Below are positions 44,133 to 52,571 of a stretch of 64,000 bases of DNA, one piece after another. Position numbers and translations under genes: made by a program. The DNA is from Gemmatimonas phototrophica (GTDB lineage Bacteria > Gemmatimonadota > Gemmatimonadetes > Gemmatimonadales > Gemmatimonadaceae). A model generated the notes under the pieces. The model was not told where the DNA came from, did no database searches, and saw only the letters and a program-made list of their open reading frames with translations. The stretch spans positions 62,001 to 126,000 of the forward strand of contig CAMBNV010000003.1 in NCBI GenBank assembly GCA_945869195.1. The letters run 5' to 3'. Position 1 is the first letter of the stretch. Each line of letters begins with the position of its first letter.

Positions 44133-45158
44133 TCAGATCTCGAACACCACTTTCCCCGCCTCGCCCGACTTAATCACCGCGATCGCCTCGGCATGCTGTT
44201 CCAGCGGGAAGCGGTGCGTGATCACCGGGGTCGGGTCGAACTGTTTCGCGCGCAGGAACTGCGTCATCTGGATCCAGGTCTCGTACATCCGCCGGCCGAC
44301 GACGCCGTAGACCGTGATTCCCTTAAAGATCACCTCGGTCGCGAAGTCCACGTCCATCGGTTGTGCCGGGATCCCGAGCATCTGCACGCGCCCGCCGGCC
44401 CGCACGAGCGCGAAGGCCTGGTGGATCGCCGCGGGCACGCCACTCATCTCGAGTACCACGTCCACGCCAAGTCCGTGCGTCGCCGAGCGGACGGCCGCCT
44501 CGGCGTCCTTGGGGTGGACCGCCGAGTGGGCACCTATGGTGCGTGCGAGGGCGAGGCGAGTCGGGTTCACGTCACTTGCCACGATGTGCGACGCCCCGGC
44601 GGCCTTCGCGATACCCACGGCAAAAATCCCGATTGGGCCGCAACCGGTCACGAGCACGGTCGCACCTGGCAGGTCCGTTCCATGGAGTGCCGTATGGAAC
44701 GCGTTGCCCATCGGATCGTGGATCCCGCCGATTTCAAACGGGACGTCGGCGTCGAGATGCCAGACGTTCCCAGCCGGGATCGCGATGTAGTCGGCGAACG
44801 CTCCATCGCGGTCCACACCAATGATCTTCGTGTTCGGGCAGACGTGCGCATTGCCGGTGCGACAGAGCGGGCAGCGCCCGCAGACGATGTGCCCCTCGGC
44901 TGTGACGCGGTCGCCCACCTTCACGGCGGTGACGAGCGAGCCGACCTGCTCCACCACACCAGCAAACTCGTGTCCCACGGTGAACGGCGGCTTGCAACGG
45001 CCCTGCGCCCACGCGTCCCACTCGTGGATGTGCACGTCGGTACCACAGACGCCGGCGGCCTTCACCTTGATGAGCACCTCGTCATCGCGGTACGCGGGAA
45101 CGGGAAGGTCCTTTAGGACAAAACCAACGGCCGGGGATTCCTTGACCAGTGCGCGCAC
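44133..45158 (-). CDS. tdh: L-threonine 3-dehydrogenase
   Basis: 341-aa zinc alcohol dehydrogenase-type enzyme, GTG start. CGTDVHIHEWD and GHEFAGVV hold the catalytic Zn ligands; the structural zinc loop is CGRCPLCRTGNAHVCPN. The Rossmann GCGPIGIFAVG binds NAD. Oxidises threonine to 2-amino-3-ketobutyrate, handed to Kbl encoded 100 bp downstream. The HEWDAW segment is characteristic of Tdh rather than other dehydrogenases. Confidence 0.95.
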   Translation of the reverse strand: MRALVKESPAVGFVLKDLPVPAYRDDEVLIKVKAAGVCGTDVHIHEWDAWAQGRCKPPFTVGHEFAGVVEQVGSLVTAVKVGDRVTAEGHIVCGRCPLCRTGNAHVCPNTKIIGVDRDGAFADYIAIPAGNVWHLDADVPFEIGGIHDPMGNAFHTALHGTDLPGATVLVTGCGPIGIFAVGIAKAAGASHIVASDVNPTRLALARTIGAHSAVHPKDAEAAVRSATHGLGVDVVLEMSGVPAAIHQAFALVRAGGRVQMLGIPAQPMDVDFATEVIFKGITVYGVVGRRMYETWIQMTQFLRAKQFDPTPVITHRFPLEQHAEAIAVIKSGEAGKVVFEI

Positions 45159-45260
45159 CAGAAACTCACGAGTTCAGAGTGAAGCAGAAAAAATGGACCA
45201 TGGAACGATAGTGAAAAATTACCGGGGCCGTCCCGCTCGTAAAGGGGCTATGCCCTCGAT
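45159..45260. other. Gap between formate dehydrogenase and tdh
   Basis: 102 bp, AT-richer than its surroundings around 45184-45222 (several A and T runs), as expected of a promoter for the tdh-kbl genes on the minus strand. I cannot fix the exact boxes. Confidence 0.4.
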
Positions 45261-48224
45261 TCAGACGAGCGCTGGCCGCACCGCCTCGATCCGCACCGCG
45301 CACACCTTGAACTCCGGAATTCCCGAAGGTCCGTCGAGCACGGGGTTCGTCAAGAGGTTCGCCGCCGCTTCGCGGTAGTGCATCGGGAGGAACACCTGGC
45401 GCTTCGCCACTCGCTCGGACAAGCGCACCGCGATCCGAATGGTATTGCGACGCGACGTGATCGAGACTTCATCTCCGTCGGCAATCCCTAGCTCAGCGGC
45501 ATCCACCGGATTCAGCTCCACCGTCGCCGTGCTCTCGCGCGCGTCGAGGGCCGCAGACCGTCGCGTCATCGTTCCCGTGTGCCAGTGGTACATCTGGCGT
45601 CCGGTGTTCAGGAAGAACGGATACGCGGCGTCGGGGAGCTCGGCGGGCGGAAGGTATTCCACCGGGACCAGTCGAGCGCGGCCGTCAGTGGTCGGAAAAC
45701 GATCCCCGAACAGGAATGCCGTCCCCTCGTGCTCAGCATCCGGCACGGGGTACTGGAGGCCGCCCACGCGCTCAGCGAGTCTTGCGTACGAGACGCCACG
45801 CCAGCTCGGCGTCACACGCGCGATCTCGTCGAATACCTCCGCCGCTGTCGTATACGGCGTGGGCACGCCAAGACGGCGAGAGAGATCAATCACGATGTCC
45901 AAGTCGGAGCGTGCCTGCCCTGGCGGCTCGACGGCCTTCCGCGAGAGCTGGATCCGTCGTTCCGTGTTCACGAACGTCCCGTCTTTCTCCGCGAACGACG
46001 AACTGGGCAGGACGACGTCGGCGCAGCGCGCGCTTTCCGTGAGAAAAAGGTCCTGCACCGCGAGGAACTCGAGGGCGTGGAACCATTCCTCGGCATGCGC
46101 CACGTCGGGGTCGGAGATAATCGGGTTCTCGCCCATGATGAACAGTCCGCGGACCGGCGAGCCGTCCTGCACAATCTCCGTGACCTTGAGTCCGACGTTC
46201 GGGTCCAACCGCTCCACCGGGATGCCCCACGCGGCAGCGTACTCGGCACGGACCGCCGGGTCGTCCACGCGCCGATAGTCCGTGAACGCGAAGGGAATCG
46301 CCCCCATGTCGCTCGAGCCCTGCACGTTGTTCTGGCCGCGGATTGGGATCATTGGCGCGCCCCAGCGTCCGATCATCCCGCAGGCGAGCATCAGGTTGAG
46401 CAGCGACGTCACAATGTCGGTGCCGGTATGATGCTGGGTGAGCCCCATCGCCCAGAGTGTCGCCGAGCGCGGCCCGCGAGCGTACAGCTCCGCCGCGCGA
46501 CGGATGGTCTCGGCGGGAATCCCGGTGATGCTCTCCGCCAGCTCCGGGGTGTAGCGCTCGACGGCGTCACGCACCGCGTCAAAGCCGGTGGTGCGCGCGG
46601 TGATGAATGCCTGGTCCTCGAGCCCACTCGCGAGCACGTGCCGCAGCATCGCGTTCAGCAGCGCAACGTCGGTACCGGGGGTCATCTGCAGGTGGATGTC
46701 GGCGCGTTCGGCGAGCTCGATCCGCCGCGGATCGGCGACGATCAGCTTGGCGCCGCGCCGGAGTGCGCGCTTGATTGCTGCCCCGAACACCGGGTGGCTC
46801 TCCGTGGTGTTCGCACCGAGGATGAAGATCACTTCCGACTCATGCTCCACCTCGCGCATTGACCCTGACGCCGCCGAGGTCGCGATCGCTCGCTGCATCG
46901 CGCTCACCGACGACGCATGACAGAGACGTGTGCAGTGGTCGATATTGTTCGTGCCGATTCCGGCGCGAAACATCTTCTGCAGCACGTAGTTCTCCTCATT
47001 CGCGCACTTGGCCGACTGAAACGTCGCGAGGCTGGAGGGGCCGTGCGTGTCACGCAGTCGCAGGAGCTGCTGCGCCGTGAGATCGAGTGCCTCCTCCCAC
47101 GAGGCTTCGCGGAACGGCGCGAACCAGTCGGCCGGCGTCGCGAGCCGATCGCGCGGATCGCCCAACGCGGCATTTGCCGCCGCCTCGGCGCCGGCGTCCA
47201 CACGGCGGCGGAACGGGTTCGTGCGCGGGCGGCGGTCCTTGGCGGCCTGGCCCTCGACCTCGACATCAACCCACGGGCCACTGCGCCTGGGCCACAGGGC
47301 CGCCTCGCGGTGTGCGGCGTCGAACCGCCATGTACCTGCCGCATCGCGCACCCACCCGCGCCGGATCAGCGGCGTCGTCAGTCGGTCGCGGTGCATGACG
47401 AAGTCGGTCCCGAACCGTCCCTTCACGCAGGTCGAGCCCTGGTTCGGCGTCGCCTCTTCGATCCACGGCGAGGTTACACGCACCACCTGATCACCGCGCA
47501 CCTCGAGGTCGAGCTGGCACCCTACGGCGCAGTACGGGCAGATCGATCGCACCTTCTCGGCGGGCAAGTCCATCACCCCCGCCTTGAGCTTCGCCATCGG
47601 GAGGATGTCGTGGATCGCCCCCGTCGGACAGACGCGGACACACTCACCACACCACGTACAACCCGCGTGCTCGGGGTTGCCGTCGGCGCCCACGATGATC
47701 TCGGCGTGCTCGCCGCGCTGCGCCATCTCGAGCACTCCAACCACCTGGATATCTTCGCACGCCCGCACGCACCGTGTGCACAGGATGCAGGTACTCATGT
47801 CGTGCGTGATGATTGGGTCGGTCGGTCGCTCGTCACCCGTGCGAAGCGCGTTCTCGCCGGAGCGCGTGAGCGGCACCTGATAGCGGTGCACCAACGCCTC
47901 GAACTCGTTGCGCGCGCTGTCGGCGGGGATGGATTCGACCGGGTAGCGCTCGAGGAGGAGCGACAGCACCCCCTGGCGGTTCTTCACTGCCGCCTGGGAC
48001 TCCGTCTGGACCACCATGCCATCCGTGGCCGCGGTCGCGCACGCTGCCACGAGTTTCGGGTTCCCGTCCACCGATACGAGGCAGATGCGGCAGTTGCCGA
48101 CAGTCGGCAGCTGTGGATACCAACAGAGCGTCGGGACGTCGATTGCGGCTCGGCGCGCGGCGTCGAGAATCGTCGCACCGGGCGCGGCATCGCACTCGCG
48201 GCCATTGATAATCAGTGTGGGCAT
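45261..48224 (-). CDS. Formate dehydrogenase alpha subunit (Mo/W-bis-MGD, NuoG-like N-terminus)
   Basis: 987 aa. N-terminal [2Fe-2S] domain (CWYPQLPTVGNCRICLV ... CATAA), a His-Cys cluster stretch, two [4Fe-4S] motifs (CILCTRCVRACE; CTWCGECVRVCP), then the molybdopterin domain with CPYCAVGC and the catalytic Cys in TRLCHASSVSAM at the position of selenocysteine in other formate dehydrogenases. Oxidises formate to CO2. An unusual Arg-rich insertion lies between about residues 305 and 365. No beta/gamma subunit or fdhD is in the window. It starts divergently from tldD. Confidence 0.9.
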   Translation of the reverse strand: MPTLIINGRECDAAPGATILDAARRAAIDVPTLCWYPQLPTVGNCRICLVSVDGNPKLVAACATAATDGMVVQTESQAAVKNRQGVLSLLLERYPVESIPADSARNEFEALVHRYQVPLTRSGENALRTGDERPTDPIITHDMSTCILCTRCVRACEDIQVVGVLEMAQRGEHAEIIVGADGNPEHAGCTWCGECVRVCPTGAIHDILPMAKLKAGVMDLPAEKVRSICPYCAVGCQLDLEVRGDQVVRVTSPWIEEATPNQGSTCVKGRFGTDFVMHRDRLTTPLIRRGWVRDAAGTWRFDAAHREAALWPRRSGPWVDVEVEGQAAKDRRPRTNPFRRRVDAGAEAAANAALGDPRDRLATPADWFAPFREASWEEALDLTAQQLLRLRDTHGPSSLATFQSAKCANEENYVLQKMFRAGIGTNNIDHCTRLCHASSVSAMQRAIATSAASGSMREVEHESEVIFILGANTTESHPVFGAAIKRALRRGAKLIVADPRRIELAERADIHLQMTPGTDVALLNAMLRHVLASGLEDQAFITARTTGFDAVRDAVERYTPELAESITGIPAETIRRAAELYARGPRSATLWAMGLTQHHTGTDIVTSLLNLMLACGMIGRWGAPMIPIRGQNNVQGSSDMGAIPFAFTDYRRVDDPAVRAEYAAAWGIPVERLDPNVGLKVTEIVQDGSPVRGLFIMGENPIISDPDVAHAEEWFHALEFLAVQDLFLTESARCADVVLPSSSFAEKDGTFVNTERRIQLSRKAVEPPGQARSDLDIVIDLSRRLGVPTPYTTAAEVFDEIARVTPSWRGVSYARLAERVGGLQYPVPDAEHEGTAFLFGDRFPTTDGRARLVPVEYLPPAELPDAAYPFFLNTGRQMYHWHTGTMTRRSAALDARESTATVELNPVDAAELGIADGDEVSITSRRNTIRIAVRLSERVAKRQVFLPMHYREAAANLLTNPVLDGPSGIPEFKVCAVRIEAVRPALV

Positions 48225-48309
48225 CCCGAAAAACTCTCCGCTGTTCCGTTGTGTCCCACAAAAATCGTGGCAGGGGTCTGCGTTGGCAACGTCTTACAAT
48301 CACGGGGCG

Positions 48310-48339
48310 TTGCCTCGCCAACTGCCTGCCACTCAATAT
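48310..48339 (+). promoter_or_regulatory. Possible promoter upstream of tldD
   Basis: TTGCCT at 48310-48315 and CAATAT at 48334-48339 with an 18-bp spacer; start predicted near 48346. This lies in the 193-bp divergent region between the formate dehydrogenase and tldD genes. The -35 is a reasonable match, the -10 partial. Confidence 0.35.
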
Positions 48340-48417
48340 ATTCGCATGAGTGGTGATCTTCGTTCGGGCTCGCCGCCGTGTTCTCGTACTCTCCTCTTCT
48401 CCACAAGTGAGCTACGC

Positions 48418-50049
48418 GTGACCGCTTCTCGCCGGGAGTTCCTCCAGCAGTCCGCCGCCGCGGCGGCCCTCGGACTCGCTTCGTCCGCACTCGCCACGCC
48501 GGCGTTCGCGATGCCAGCGCCCTCGTCGTCGCCGAGCTTCCAGGGAGACCCGTCACATAAAGAGCTCGTCCTTCGTGCGATCGATGCGGCCAAAGCCGCG
48601 GGCGCGGACTACGCGGACGCCCGTATTTCGAGCGCGCGTTCGCAGAACATCGGGACGCGCGAGTATCGCGTGACGAATATCGGTGACAACGAGACCTTCG
48701 GATTCGGGGTGCGCGTGCTCGTCGGTGGTGCGTGGGGATTCGCCGCCTCGAGTAACCTCACCGCCGACGAGGTCACCCGCGTGGCGAGGCAGGCGGTCGC
48801 GCAGGCGAAGGCGAACCGCTCGGCGATGGTGAAGCCGGTCCAACTCGTCCCGATCCATCACCCCCCCGTGCCGAATGGCGTCTGGCGCTCTCCGATCCGG
48901 ATCGACCCGTTCACGGTCGCAATCGAGGACAAGGTCGCCTACCTCATGGAGGCCAATGCCGCTGCGATGGCCGCCGGCGCTCGGTTCGTGAACTCGCAGA
49001 TGTTCTTCCTCAAGGACGAGAAGACCTTCGCGAGCACCCTCGGCACCGTCACGCAGCAGACGATTTTTCGCGCCCAGCCCGGTATGACCGTCACGATGGT
49101 CTCTGCGGACAATCGTGATTTTCAGACGCGCCAGAGCACCGACATCCAACCCAAGGGGCTGGGCTACGAGCATGTCCTCGACAACGACATGAAGCGCCAC
49201 GCCGCGCGTTGGGTCGAGGAAGCCAAGCAGAAGTTGACCGCCAAGCCCGTCGAGGTGGGGCGGTACGATCTCATTCTGCATCCCTCGCACTTGTGGCTCA
49301 CCATCCACGAGGCGATCGCCCACCCCACAGAGCTCGACCGCGCCTACGGATTCGAGGCCAACTACGCCGGTACCAGCTATCTCTCGCCGCCCGAGGACAA
49401 GCTCGGGAAGTTCCGCATGGGTCCGTCGTTCATGAACGTCCTCGCCGACCGCTCCGCGCCCGGGTCGCTCTCCGCCTGCGGCTGGGACGACGAGGGCGTC
49501 GCCCCCGAGGACTTCTATATCGTGAAAGACGGCATCTTCGTCGATTACCAGACCACCCGCGAACAGGCGATGTGGCTCGACTGGTGGTACAAGCAGCGCG
49601 GCCTGCCCACGCGCTCGCACGGCTGCTCGTACGCGCAGACCTGGGCCGACGTCCAGTTCCAACGGATGCCCAACGTGAACCTCGTGCCGGGGGAGAAGGA
49701 CCTCGTCTGGGAGGACCTCATCGCCGCAACCGAGAACGGAATCGCCATCATGGGGGACGGATCGTTCTCAATCGACCAGCAGCGCTACAACGCGCAGTTC
49801 GGCGGCCAGCTGTTCTACGAGGTGAAGAACGGAAAGATCACCGGGATGCTCAAGGACGTGGCCTACCAGATCCGCACTCCAGAGTTCTGGAATGCCATGG
49901 ACATGATCGGCGGCAAACGGAGCTATGAGCTCGGTGGGGCGTTCGGCGACGGCAAGGGCCAACCCGCGCAGTCCAATGCGGTGAGTCATGGCTGTCCCCC
50001 AACACGGCACAAACAGATCAACATCATCAACACCGGGAGGACTGCGTAA
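48418..50049 (+). CDS. tldD: TldD-family metalloprotease with Tat signal
   Basis: 543 aa from the GTG at 48418. N-terminus ASRREFLQQSAAAAALG is a twin-arginine signal followed by a hydrophobic stretch and an ALA-type site, which is unusual since TldD is normally cytosolic. The active site is HEAIAHPTELDRAYG, the HExxxH zinc motif, with a downstream SACGWDDEGV block. TldD and TldE together degrade unfolded or modified peptides. An ATG at 48346 could lengthen the N-terminus by 24 residues. TldE follows with a TAATG overlap. Confidence 0.88.
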   Translation: MTASRREFLQQSAAAAALGLASSALATPAFAMPAPSSSPSFQGDPSHKELVLRAIDAAKAAGADYADARISSARSQNIGTREYRVTNIGDNETFGFGVRVLVGGAWGFAASSNLTADEVTRVARQAVAQAKANRSAMVKPVQLVPIHHPPVPNGVWRSPIRIDPFTVAIEDKVAYLMEANAAAMAAGARFVNSQMFFLKDEKTFASTLGTVTQQTIFRAQPGMTVTMVSADNRDFQTRQSTDIQPKGLGYEHVLDNDMKRHAARWVEEAKQKLTAKPVEVGRYDLILHPSHLWLTIHEAIAHPTELDRAYGFEANYAGTSYLSPPEDKLGKFRMGPSFMNVLADRSAPGSLSACGWDDEGVAPEDFYIVKDGIFVDYQTTREQAMWLDWWYKQRGLPTRSHGCSYAQTWADVQFQRMPNVNLVPGEKDLVWEDLIAATENGIAIMGDGSFSIDQQRYNAQFGGQLFYEVKNGKITGMLKDVAYQIRTPEFWNAMDMIGGKRSYELGGAFGDGKGQPAQSNAVSHGCPPTRHKQINIINTGRTA

Positions 50050-51419
50050 TGGCCCCCCATTCGCTGTATGCCATCGCGCCGCACCTCTCGCGTTCGGAGT
50101 GCGAGGCCATCACCAAGAAGATCCTCGGGTTCTCCACCGCTGACGAGTGCCGCGTCACGATCAACAGCGGCATGCGCCAGAATACCCGTTTCGCCCTGAA
50201 CCAAGTGTCCACGGCCGGCGACGACTACGACGCCTCGGTGAGCATCCGCGCCGTGGTCGGGAAGCGCGTGGCGAACGTGACCACGAACCGGCTCGACGAC
50301 GCCTCGCTGCGGACCGCGATGGCGAACGCCGAGCGCATCGCCAAGCTCGCGCCAGAGGACCCGGAGCTCCTGCCGGAGCTCGATCCACAGCAGTATCGCG
50401 AGTCCGTCGTCTGGAGCGACAAGACCGCGTCGCTCGAGCCGGAGGCGCGCGCCGAAGCGGTGCGCGCGATCACTTCCCGCTCGTTGGAGGCCGGTTTCAT
50501 CTCCACCGGCTACCTCGAAGCCAATGCCGGGTCGCTTGCCGTCGCCAATAATCGCGGTCTCTTTGCCTACTCGCGGAGCACCAGTTCGGCCTTCACCACG
50601 ACGGTACGCACCCCAGACGGCACCGGCTCCGGTTGGGCCGGCGCCTCCGACAATGACTTCACGCGCATGGATCCGAAGCTCCTCGCCGAGCGCGCGATCG
50701 AAAAGGCGCGGCGGTCGATGAACCCCGTGGCGATCGAACCCGGCCGCTACACGGTGATCCTCGAACCGACCGCGGTCGCAAATCTCGTCGCGCTCATCTC
50801 GGGCGCGCTCAATGCCCGAGGCGCCGACGAGGGCCGCAGCTTCTTCTCTAAGGGCGGCGGAGGAAACAAGATCGGCGAGAAGGTCGTGGACGAACGCGTG
50901 ACCCTCATCTCCGATCCCCTCGATTCGCGCGTGCCCGCCAATACGTTCACCGGCGACGGTATGCCCACCGAGAGGGTGACATGGATTGAGAACGGTATCG
51001 TAAAGAATCTCGCGTACGATCGCTTCTGGGCGCAGAAGTCGGGCAAGGCCCCCGTGAACGCCGGCGGGTCGCTTGCAATGGCTGGTGGTACCAGCAGCAT
51101 GGAGGAGATGATCGCGTCTACCGAGCGCGGCATCCTCGTGACGCGCTTCTGGTATATACGCGGCGTCGACCCACGGACGATCCTCTTCACCGGCCTCACC
51201 CGCGACGGCACCTTCCTGATTGAGAACGGCAAGGTCACACGGCCGGTCAAGAATCTTCGCTACAACGAGTCGCCCATCTTCATGCTGAATAATCTCATGG
51301 CGATGGGCCGGCCCGAGCGGGTGAGCGCGTCGGAGTCGGGTGGTCCGGGACAGGCGATCATGGTGCCACCGCTCAAGTGTCGCGACTTCAACTTTACCAG
51401 CACGAGTGACGCCATCTAG
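50049..51419 (+). CDS. TldE/PmbA-family protein
   Basis: 456 aa; its ATG shares one base with the tldD stop. TldE is the partner of TldD, lacking the metal site. Characteristic regions are visible: GYLEANAGSLAVANNRGL, MNPVAIEPGRYTVILEP, SRVPANTFTGDGMPTERV and a C-terminal RDFNFTSTSDAI end. No signal peptide or twin-arginine motif is present, unlike its partner. A decayed copy of its 3' end lies directly downstream. Confidence 0.9.
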   Translation: MAPHSLYAIAPHLSRSECEAITKKILGFSTADECRVTINSGMRQNTRFALNQVSTAGDDYDASVSIRAVVGKRVANVTTNRLDDASLRTAMANAERIAKLAPEDPELLPELDPQQYRESVVWSDKTASLEPEARAEAVRAITSRSLEAGFISTGYLEANAGSLAVANNRGLFAYSRSTSSAFTTTVRTPDGTGSGWAGASDNDFTRMDPKLLAERAIEKARRSMNPVAIEPGRYTVILEPTAVANLVALISGALNARGADEGRSFFSKGGGGNKIGEKVVDERVTLISDPLDSRVPANTFTGDGMPTERVTWIENGIVKNLAYDRFWAQKSGKAPVNAGGSLAMAGGTSSMEEMIASTERGILVTRFWYIRGVDPRTILFTGLTRDGTFLIENGKVTRPVKNLRYNESPIFMLNNLMAMGRPERVSASESGGPGQAIMVPPLKCRDFNFTSTSDAI

Positions 51420-51599
51420 GGGGCCCACGCGTCGCGACGTCCAGCTACCGTCGAATCCAGTCGCGCGACAGCTGTCGGTGGAGAATCTGGCATTGCAGCA
51501 GCGGTAGTACGCGTTCTGATCGGCGGAGCATCAGGAAGGATCGCGACCGGCGACGAGCAAGCGATGACGATGTCGGATGGCCTTTCGACGTTGCGTGCG

Positions 51600-51848
51600 A
51601 GGATTCGGAGCACCCAACGCATGATGAAACTTTGCTGATATTGACAATTGCGCGATGGAGATCCGCGCACCATTTTTCGTACGGGATTGACACGCGACAA
51701 GATTGTACTTATTGAACAGGGAAGAAATACGCGCGCATTTTGTAATCTGTGCGTCAACGAGTCGCCCTGATTCATGTTCCACGACCGCGTGATCCAGGCG
51801 ATACGAGTTCAAGTTTGCAACTTCACCAGCCTCTGTGAGGCTGTTTGA
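51600..51848 (+). pseudogene. Remnant of a second TldE/PmbA gene 3' end
   Basis: Reading from 51654, DGDPRTIFRTGLTRD, LIEQGRNTR and VNESP line up in order with GVDPRTILFTGLTRD, LIENGKVTR and YNESP of the intact tldE upstream, and the end CNFTSLCEAV matches FNFTSTSDAI. The frame is broken by TGA at 51636, 51642 and 51768, and the segment between NESP and the end is shortened. Identity at DNA level is modest, so the duplication is old or came from a diverged paralogue. Homology may begin earlier, from about 51421, but is not clear there. Confidence 0.8.
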
Positions 51849-51951
51849 TTCATCCGCGTCGGAGCAGTGGCGCGGTCCAGGATGCGGCGGTCACCCGATC
51901 GTCGCATGACCCACCGATCCACCGGGGGATCGGCAGGGAGAACATTTTTTC

Positions 51952-51957
51952 AAGGAG
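51952..51957 (+). promoter_or_regulatory. Strong ribosome-binding site of the Lys/Ala micro-gene
   Basis: AAGGAG with 8 bases to the ATG at 51966, a near-ideal Shine-Dalgarno site. It is the main evidence that the very short frame downstream is translated. Confidence 0.8.
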
Positions 51958-51965
51958 CTCGTACC

Positions 51966-52025
51966 ATGGCTGCCAAGAAGAAGACCGCTAAGAAGGCGAC
52001 CAAGAAGGCCGCGAAGAAGAAGTAG
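51966..52025 (+). CDS. 19-residue Lys/Ala-rich histone-H1-like micro-protein
   Basis: Encodes MAAKKKTAKKATKKAAKKK followed by TAG. Eleven of nineteen residues are Lys and none are acidic, like the basic tails of bacterial histone-H1-like proteins. It has an excellent Shine-Dalgarno site, its own downstream hairpin, and lies in an intergenic stretch of its own. The Lys codons are nearly all AAG and Ala codons end in C, G or T as in the genome. Such a peptide would bind DNA or RNA non-specifically. The similar tail of the NYN-LOTUS protein is noteworthy. Too short for homology proof. Confidence 0.65.
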   Translation: MAAKKKTAKKATKKAAKKK

Positions 52026-52040
52026 GCCTTTTGCTTCACA

Positions 52041-52076
52041 CACAAAGGGGTCGGCGCTTGCGCCGATCCCTTTGTG
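52041..52076 (+). terminator. Hairpin terminator after the micro-gene
   Basis: CACAAAGGG-GTCGGCG pairs with CGCCGAT-CCCTTTGTG around a CTTG loop (one G-T pair), 15 bp after the stop. The T residues lie within the stem base, the same style as the other intergenic hairpins in this window. Confidence 0.82.
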
Positions 52077-52143
52077 CTATCTGGGTAGCCCGTTGCGATG
52101 TCTCGACAAGTCGATGGGGAGCAGTCAGTCAGCGGTCGCATGA

Positions 52144-52181
52144 AAAGGAGAGGGCCGCTCGAATGAGCGGCCCTCTCCTTT
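52144..52181 (-). terminator. Hairpin terminator for the 53-aa minus-strand gene
   Basis: Perfect 17-bp stem AAAGGAGAGGGCCGCTC with a 4-base loop. On the minus strand the 3' arm runs into TTTTC, so it ends transcription coming from the 53-aa gene 37 bp away. It may also stop read-through from the plus strand. Confidence 0.85.
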
Positions 52182-52217
52182 CTAAAAGTTGTGGCTTTCT
52201 AGTTCGCCATCATCGCT

Positions 52218-52379
52218 TCACGCCGCCCGGTGCGCTCCGGTCGTGGATAGCTCCGACTCGTCCGGCACCGGCCCCCACACATAGGCGAAGAGACGCGGTT
52301 CCGCCGCAATCCGACTCCCGCCGGAAATGATGATCCCGATCGGTTCTTCGTCCAGCGGTGTCTGTGCGGTGCGTTCCAT
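52218..52379 (-). CDS. Small conserved-looking protein of 53 aa, unknown function
   Basis: Starts at ATG 52379 preceded by GAGGT at 5 bases' distance. Product begins MERTAQTPLDEEPIGIIISG and contains RIAAEPRLFAYVWGPVPDE. It is soluble, acidic in its N-terminal half and has no motif I know. Support comes from good codon use (mostly G/C third positions), a proper ribosome-binding site, a sigma-54-like promoter about 60-75 bp upstream and a strong terminator downstream. The length is below usual gene-calling limits. Confidence 0.65.
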   Translation of the reverse strand: MERTAQTPLDEEPIGIIISGGSRIAAEPRLFAYVWGPVPDESELSTTGAHRAA

Positions 52380-52438
52380 GGTCGACCTCTACTGATGAAT
52401 GGCATGCGTGGATGCCGCGATCTCTGCCCTAGAGACAT

Positions 52439-52454
52439 TGCACGTACGGTGCCA
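52439..52454 (-). promoter_or_regulatory. Sigma-54-type (-24/-12) promoter
   Basis: On the minus strand TGGCACCGTACGTGCA: the GG of -24 and GC of -12 are separated exactly as in the consensus TGGCAC-N5-TTGCA, with one mismatch. The start would fall near 52428, about 50 bases before the 53-aa gene. ATGTGTT repeats lie just upstream (52460-52478 region on the plus strand as ACACAT copies). A sigma-54 activator is encoded at 36697-38085, but a link is not shown. Confidence 0.55.
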
Positions 52455-52571
52455 GTAACACATCTGTGCAACACATTGTCAGATAAGCACTTGAGGCCAC
52501 CCCTGGAAAGGCGGGATGGCCTCGTTGTCGCACGCTGACACAGTAGTGCCGTTGTCATGTGTGTCATTTCG

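Noticed and set aside
46900-46960. Selenocysteine in formate dehydrogenase
   Set aside because: The codon at the active-site position reads as Cys (LCHASS), and no in-frame TGA occurs in the gene.
46917-48356. 479-codon plus-strand frame opposite the formate dehydrogenase gene
   Set aside because: Mirror of a well-supported molybdoenzyme; composition typical of an antisense frame.
51416-51775. 119-codon minus-strand frame downstream of tldE
   Set aside because: It is the mirror image of the decayed tldE copy on the plus strand.
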